Assembly: GCA_049662565.1 (NCBI GenBank)
Contig: JBATBW010000069.1
Span: 1-47,829, forward strand
Source of the DNA: JBATBW01 sp049662565
GTDB taxonomy: Bacteria > Bacillota_I > Bacilli_A > Erysipelotrichales > Erysipelotrichaceae
Length of the DNA: 47,829 bases
Reading direction: 5' to 3'
Part shown: piece by piece, positions 43,736 to 47,829 of the stretch
How the letters are laid out: every line of letters begins with the position of its first letter
How positions within the stretch are numbered: position 1 is the stretch's first letter
Notes under the pieces: model-generated
The model's database searches: none
The model's input: only the letters and a program-made list of their open reading frames with translations
Told to the model about the DNA's origin: nothing
Position numbers and translations under genes: made by a program

Positions 43736-45463
43736 CTACCCTTTTAGTTTTCTTTTTTGATCTTCAGGCGTATCTAATCCTAAAGTTCCCCCAGGATTCA
43801 TCATATTTGTAGGATCAAAATGATTTTTTAGTGTTTTAAATATTTTGAATTCGTTTTCTCCAACATAGCCTTCTAACCATGGGCCAAACATTTTTCCGAT
43901 TCCATGGTGATGGCTTAAGGCTGCCCCTGATTTTTGGATGGCATCGAGTATTGTTGCGTGGTAACGTTTAAATTCTTCAGCTTTATCCATTCTAGTTATA
44001 AAGATGAAATATAAGTTTGCTCCTTGAGGGTAACAATGTGACATATGCGTAGTGACAATTGTATTGTCTAACTTATGACAAATTTCGCGGACATCGCGAT
44101 GCACTTGTGCCATATTTGACCAGTTGACTGTACATTCTAATGTATCGGTTACTACTCCAAAATCCATCATTGTATCGCGTAGGTATGGGTCGTTAAAACG
44201 ACCTTTCTCCCATGATTTACATACGTATGAAGTTAATGACATACCACCAAATTGACGGGCAATTTTTTTAATGTTTTTCGCAACATTGTCTGAGAATCCT
44301 TTTTCTCCGTCGGTGAATCCTAGGAATAGGCAACGTTTCATATCTTCATAACCTTTGACGTTTAATAATTTCCATAGAGGTGTTTCGTCTACATTATATA
44401 GTCTAAGCATTAAATTTGTTTCTTCGGGATCACTTAATCTAAAGACACTTGAGAATCCCGCTTCTTTTTGCATCATTTCTCTTGCGGCTGCCATAGCAGT
44501 GGGCCAATCTTTAAAGATGAATGAGAATCTATTTCGGTTTTCAGGCATTAAACGGAATACTTTTAATGTTACTTCTGTTAAGACGCCAAATGCTCCTTCT
44601 GAACCCATCATTATTTGATTAATGTTTGGTCCAGTTGCTTCTCTTGGATAATTTGAAGTCTGGATTGGGCCAATAGGAGTAGCATATCTTTGCGCTAGGA
44701 CCATATCGGTAATGCATCCATAATAGGTTGAGTTTTGTCCGGCTCCTCTTGTTACTACCCAACCACCAACACTTGAGTATTCAAATGATTGTGGGAAGTG
44801 TCCACATGTATATGGTCTTTTCGCGTTAAATAAAATGGGAGCTTTGTTTAATGCTTCTTCCAAGGCAGGACCTGACATTCCGGCTTGGACAGTAATTGTT
44901 TGATCTATTTCGTTAAAACTTAAGACTTTAGTAAAGTTTCTTCTCATATCTAAAGATACGCCGCCTTTTGTTGGTTCTACGCCTCTAGTTACGCTTGATC
45001 CGCCACCATAAACGTATAGTGGCATTTGATTTTGTGTACAATAAGCGACGATTTCTTCGACTTCTTTTGATTCTCTTGGGTATATAACGACATCGGGTAA
45101 TGAATCAAAACGTTTTTCTCTAATTCTCATTGCGTCATAAGCAGTTTTACCATAAGCTACGCTTAGTCGGTCGTAATCACTGATTGATACGTTTTCTTTA
45201 CCACAGATGTTTTGAAAGAATTCTAGGTGTTGTGGTTGGATATTGGTTGGGATGTTAAGTTCTACTTTATCTAAGCCGATATCTCCATCGTATTGTTTGA
45301 AGTCTTCATCTGTCATATTAAATTTTTCTTTCATTAATTTATATAACGATTCTTTTGGGTATTTTACAAATTTAGGATCTCCCCAACGAAAGATAGAGCG
45401 ATAAGAATCGCTTGGTGCTGGGTCCTTTACCCATTTTGGTTCAAAGTCATTGTACTTTTTCAT
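43736..45463 (-). CDS. FAD-binding oxidase related to alkyl-dihydroxyacetonephosphate synthase (YgcU-like)
   Basis: 575 residues of the vanillyl-alcohol-oxidase FAD fold. The FAD-binding domain includes VVIYPRESKEVEEIVAYC and VYGGGSSVTRGVEPTKGG. The alkyl-DHAP-synthase-like core is CGHFPQSFEYSSVGGWVVTR with GAGQNSTYYG. The catalytic-region histidines are His518-His520 (LSHHHGIGKMFGPW), and the end is HFDPTNMMNPGG. These match the AGPS family more closely than glycolate oxidase. It may act on a glycerol- or DHAP-related substrate. Start ATG shares one base with the DUF1667 stop. Confidence 0.88.
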   Translation of the reverse strand: MKKYNDFEPKWVKDPAPSDSYRSIFRWGDPKFVKYPKESLYKLMKEKFNMTDEDFKQYDGDIGLDKVELNIPTNIQPQHLEFFQNICGKENVSISDYDRLSVAYGKTAYDAMRIREKRFDSLPDVVIYPRESKEVEEIVAYCTQNQMPLYVYGGGSSVTRGVEPTKGGVSLDMRRNFTKVLSFNEIDQTITVQAGMSGPALEEALNKAPILFNAKRPYTCGHFPQSFEYSSVGGWVVTRGAGQNSTYYGCITDMVLAQRYATPIGPIQTSNYPREATGPNINQIMMGSEGAFGVLTEVTLKVFRLMPENRNRFSFIFKDWPTAMAAAREMMQKEAGFSSVFRLSDPEETNLMLRLYNVDETPLWKLLNVKGYEDMKRCLFLGFTDGEKGFSDNVAKNIKKIARQFGGMSLTSYVCKSWEKGRFNDPYLRDTMMDFGVVTDTLECTVNWSNMAQVHRDVREICHKLDNTIVTTHMSHCYPQGANLYFIFITRMDKAEEFKRYHATILDAIQKSGAALSHHHGIGKMFGPWLEGYVGENEFKIFKTLKNHFDPTNMMNPGGTLGLDTPEDQKRKLKG

Positions 45464-45819
45464 TAAATTTTCTCCTTTAGTTTGTCACTTGTTACTATAA
45501 CGTCTATACCTAAGTTTAATACATTTTTCAATATAATGTCACCTGTTTTCACCGGTTTATCGATAATAATAGTTTTAATTTCGTTTTGAACATCCATTAT
45601 TCTTTCTTTTGGGAAAGGTTCGCTAACTTTTACACAGATAACAGGTACATCGCTATATGTTGTTTTTACTGTTGTAGTTATGGTCCTTAATGGGTGTGTT
45701 AGTTCAGATATGGCAAAGTCTTTACCTTTGGGACAAATATTGCCAGTTACGTTTAAAGTGTTTTCGTCAATTGTGAGCTGACACCCATTAGGACATATGA
45801 TGCATGTTATATTTTTCAT
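45463..45819 (-). CDS. DUF1667 protein
   Basis: 118 residues. It has four conserved cysteines near the N-terminus (CIICPNGC and NICPKG) that could bind iron or zinc, then a small domain with KVSEPFPKERI. This is the DUF1667 layout, which regularly follows GlpA-type dehydrogenase and pyridine nucleotide-disulphide oxidoreductase genes. A redox or electron-transfer partner role is inferred. It overlaps both neighbours (ATGA and TAATG). Confidence 0.85.
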   Translation of the reverse strand: MKNITCIICPNGCQLTIDENTLNVTGNICPKGKDFAISELTHPLRTITTTVKTTYSDVPVICVKVSEPFPKERIMDVQNEIKTIIIDKPVKTGDIILKNVLNLGIDVIVTSDKLKEKI

Positions 45820-47057
45820 GTGCGGTCCTCTAATGTTATTTGAATTTTTGTGTTTTTATTAATTGAGTATTTACTTAGGTCTAATTTTAGGGTTTCCATT
45901 TCTGGGGGTTTTAGATTAGTATATATTTTTTTAAATACTTCTTCACCATCAATATTGATTTTTAGTTCCGCTTTTTTTCGGTCTTTATTTGATCTAAAGA
46001 AAAACAGGCTTTCTTTTAAATGATTGATATCTATTAATTGAGGTAAAGCATAGAGGAAATTATTAGAGTATTCAATGTTAATTAATTCTCTATTTTTGAT
46101 ATTTTGATTGTCCCCAACTATTTCACCACTTAATGATACATAATCTACCAGGTCATTTACATGCATAGCGTTACCACAGACATATATATGATCTACTGTT
46201 GTTTGTAGATGTTGGTCAACTAATGGGCCCTTTGTCTTATTATCTAATGGCACTCCTAATGATTGTGATATTTCATTTTCTGGAATTAAACCAACTGATA
46301 GAATTAAACTATCGCATTGAATAATTTGTTTAGTATCTTTAATAGGTTGCATCTTTTCATCGACCTGACACACTTCAACACTAGTAAGACGATCAGTGCC
46401 ATATACTTTTGTAACGGTGTGACTGAGATATAGTGGTATATCGTAATCGTCTAAACATTGGGCAAGGTTACGGGCTAATCCACTTGGCGTTGACTTGGCT
46501 TCGTAGACACCGATAACTTTTGCCCCTTCTAAGGTTAATCGGCGGGCCATTATTAGGCCGATATCGCCACTACCTAAAATAACACATCGTTTGGTTGGGA
46601 GTTGTCCTAATAGGTTTGTGAAGTGTTGGGCGCACCCAGCGGTGTAGACACCACTTGGTCTTGTTCCGTGGATGGCTATTTGTTTGGCTGTTCGTTCACG
46701 ACAACCGGTTGCGATTACAATGTTGTCGGCGATTACGGTCGTAACTCCGTTTTGGTTGACGTAGGTTACTTGGTATTGATCATTTATTTTTTTTGTTTTT
46801 GTGACAAATGATAAGGTATGGTAATTGATGTTCAGGTTGATAAATTCATCGATGAATCTTTGGACGTATTCAGGTCCAGTTAGTCTTTCTTTGAATCTTA
46901 TTAGACCAAATCCATCATGGATACATTGTTTTAAGATGCCGCCTAGTTCGTTTTCGCGTTCTAATAGTAAGACTTTTAATCCTTTTTTATGACAGGCGAT
47001 GGCACATGCTAAGCCGGCTGGGCCTCCACCAATTATTAAACTATCGTATTTATTCAT
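45816..47057 (-). CDS. NAD(P)/FAD-dependent oxidoreductase
   Basis: 413 residues starting at ATG 47057 after GGAGAAA; an upstream start at 47078 lies before the ribosome site. FAD-binding GGGPAGLACA is at the N-terminus, NAD(P)-binding LGSGDIGLIMARR mid-protein, and a late IYVCGNAMHVNDLVDYV FAD segment. A small C-terminal beta domain follows. It resembles the GlpB-position partner in clostridial glpA-like clusters and would transfer electrons between FAD and pyridine nucleotide. It overlaps the GlpA-like stop by 8 bases. Confidence 0.87.
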   Translation of the reverse strand: MNKYDSLIIGGGPAGLACAIACHKKGLKVLLLERENELGGILKQCIHDGFGLIRFKERLTGPEYVQRFIDEFINLNINYHTLSFVTKTKKINDQYQVTYVNQNGVTTVIADNIVIATGCRERTAKQIAIHGTRPSGVYTAGCAQHFTNLLGQLPTKRCVILGSGDIGLIMARRLTLEGAKVIGVYEAKSTPSGLARNLAQCLDDYDIPLYLSHTVTKVYGTDRLTSVEVCQVDEKMQPIKDTKQIIQCDSLILSVGLIPENEISQSLGVPLDNKTKGPLVDQHLQTTVDHIYVCGNAMHVNDLVDYVSLSGEIVGDNQNIKNRELINIEYSNNFLYALPQLIDINHLKESLFFFRSNKDRKKAELKINIDGEEVFKKIYTNLKPPEMETLKLDLSKYSINKNTKIQITLEDRT

Positions 47058-47829
47058 GATTTTCTCCATTTTCCCCATAGGTGATAAAAGAATTATTTTG
47101 TGATTTTAGCACTTGGTTGATTGGGATATTTAATTCTTGACTGATGATTTTAGTTACTAGTGGTAAACAGAATCCACCTTGGCAACGGCCCATTCCTGGT
47201 CTTACGCGTTTTTTTATTCCGTCAATAGTTGGTACTTTTAAATTGCGGTGGAGGGCGTCGATGATTTCCCCTTTAGATATTTCTTCGCATCGACAGATAA
47301 TGATGCCGTAATCGGGATTCTTTTGGATATATTCATTTCTTGTTTCATCATCCATTTCTTTTAAGGCGACAATTCCTTGTCGTTGGCTGATGAAGTTTTC
47401 TTTTTTTGTTAATTGTAAGATGCTCGCAATTTCTTTTGCGACGTCGACTGCTATTGCAGGGGCAGTAGTGAGTCCAGGAGATTGCATGCCAGCTACATGG
47501 TAAATGTTAGTGGTATTTCTTCCTGGTTCAATTATGAAGTCTTCTTCATAGGTTGGTGCTCTTACCCCGGTGAAATAGGTTATGATATCGCCTTGATTGA
47601 TTTTATTAGTGCTTTCTTGGTGACGTCTTAATGATTGATCGTTTCTTTCTTTGGAAGTTTGGGTGCTTTCTTTATCGTATGTTTCATAGGCATCGGGTCC
47701 GACTAGGACATTGTTGTGGACGGTTTTGATGACACCTCCTCCTTTGGAACTGCTTTTGTTTTTTGTGAGTGTTTTATAGGAGAATATAGAGTCGATTTCT
47801 TTTCCGACTTTTTGATCAAGGATTAAATC
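47050..47829 (-). CDS. GlpA-type FAD-dependent dehydrogenase, C-terminal part
   Basis: Partial: 259 residues open from the window edge; a start further in (47487) is internal. The C-terminal FAD-oxidoreductase region contains FIIEPGRNTTNIYHVAGMQS and SPGLTTAPAIAV. The BFD-like [2Fe-2S] domain holds CRCEE and GMGRCQGGFC (four cysteines). This arrangement is typical of GlpA anaerobic glycerol-3-phosphate dehydrogenase and related L-2-hydroxyacid oxidases. It is first among the visible genes of the operon; the N-terminus and promoter are outside the window. Confidence 0.88.
   Translation of the reverse strand, partial: DLILDQKVGKEIDSIFSYKTLTKNKSSSKGGGVIKTVHNNVLVGPDAYETYDKESTQTSKERNDQSLRRHQESTNKINQGDIITYFTGVRAPTYEEDFIIEPGRNTTNIYHVAGMQSPGLTTAPAIAVDVAKEIASILQLTKKENFISQRQGIVALKEMDDETRNEYIQKNPDYGIIICRCEEISKGEIIDALHRNLKVPTIDGIKKRVRPGMGRCQGGFCLPLVTKIISQELNIPINQVLKSQNNSFITYGENGENHE

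Noticed and set aside
1..47829. CRISPR arrays, prophage or plasmid functions
   Set aside because: No regularly spaced repeats, integrase, capsid or replication genes were found; the only mobile DNA is the decayed ISL3 fragment.

Overview
The window is low-GC DNA using the standard bacterial code: TGA ends several genes and tryptophans are TGG. Gene content and order point to a low-GC Bacillota, plausibly an Erysipelotrichia- or Bacilli-type lineage; the exact taxon cannot be read from the sequence. The block rpmE-tdk-(MATE)-prfA-prmC // tsaC-rpiB-upp-atpZ/I-atpBEFHAGDC-DUF1146 follows the gene order I know from Bacillus subtilis. It is interrupted by an MATE gene, a small HD hydrolase and a decayed ISL3 transposase.

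Layout. (1) 1-5.1 kb: the end of a peptidoglycan glycosyltransferase, convergent with a TrmB-type regulator; two zinc-ribbon proteins of unknown role; and a lemA-DUF2207 membrane pair on the minus strand. (2) 5.2-9.2 kb: a four-gene catabolic-looking operon of ornithine cyclodeaminase/mu-crystallin-family reductase, divergent IlvD/Edd-family dehydratase, proline racemase-family enzyme and 4-OT-like tautomerase. It has a sigma-A-type promoter followed by a perfect 16-bp palindrome. (3) 9.2-23.7 kb: housekeeping genes for translation, nucleotide salvage and the F1Fo ATP synthase, whose c subunit carries a Na+-type ligand pattern. (4) 23.7-25.3 kb: ychF and a YbaK deacylase. (5) 25.4-34.4 kb: a complete-looking type IV pilus operon (pilB, two tandem pilins, prepilin peptidase, pilC, a fused pilM-pilN, pilO, a PilX/GspK-like protein and two minor pilins) behind a strong promoter with repeated TGACAAT boxes and a leader of about 175 nt. 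No pilT is present. (6) 34.4-37.8 kb: a DEAD-box RNA helicase, divergent from a sugar nucleotidyltransferase with a left-handed beta-helix tail, then tRNA-Arg(CCU). (7) 38-42.1 kb: a hybrid histidine kinase followed by a lipoprotein that joins a solute-binding domain to a 5'-nucleotidase C-terminal-like domain, interrupted by one in-frame TAA. (8) 42.2-47.8 kb, minus strand: a five-gene operon, cut off at the window edge, of GlpA-type FAD dehydrogenase, pyridine nucleotide/FAD oxidoreductase, DUF1667, alkyl-DHAP-synthase-like FAD oxidase and FGGY kinase.

How the parts work together. The pilus operon would build a surface fibre from membrane-embedded prepilins, matured by the encoded peptidase and assembled by the PilB motor on a PilC/PilMN/PilO platform. 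The last operon looks like glycerol-3-phosphate-type redox metabolism combined with an ether-lipid-synthase-like oxidase and a kinase. The 5.2-9.2 kb operon looks like processing of a proline-like or hydroxylated amino acid. Its dehydratase has lost several residues that define the family active site, which makes it the best candidate here for unfamiliar chemistry. All functional statements rest on motif recognition by eye; no database search was run.
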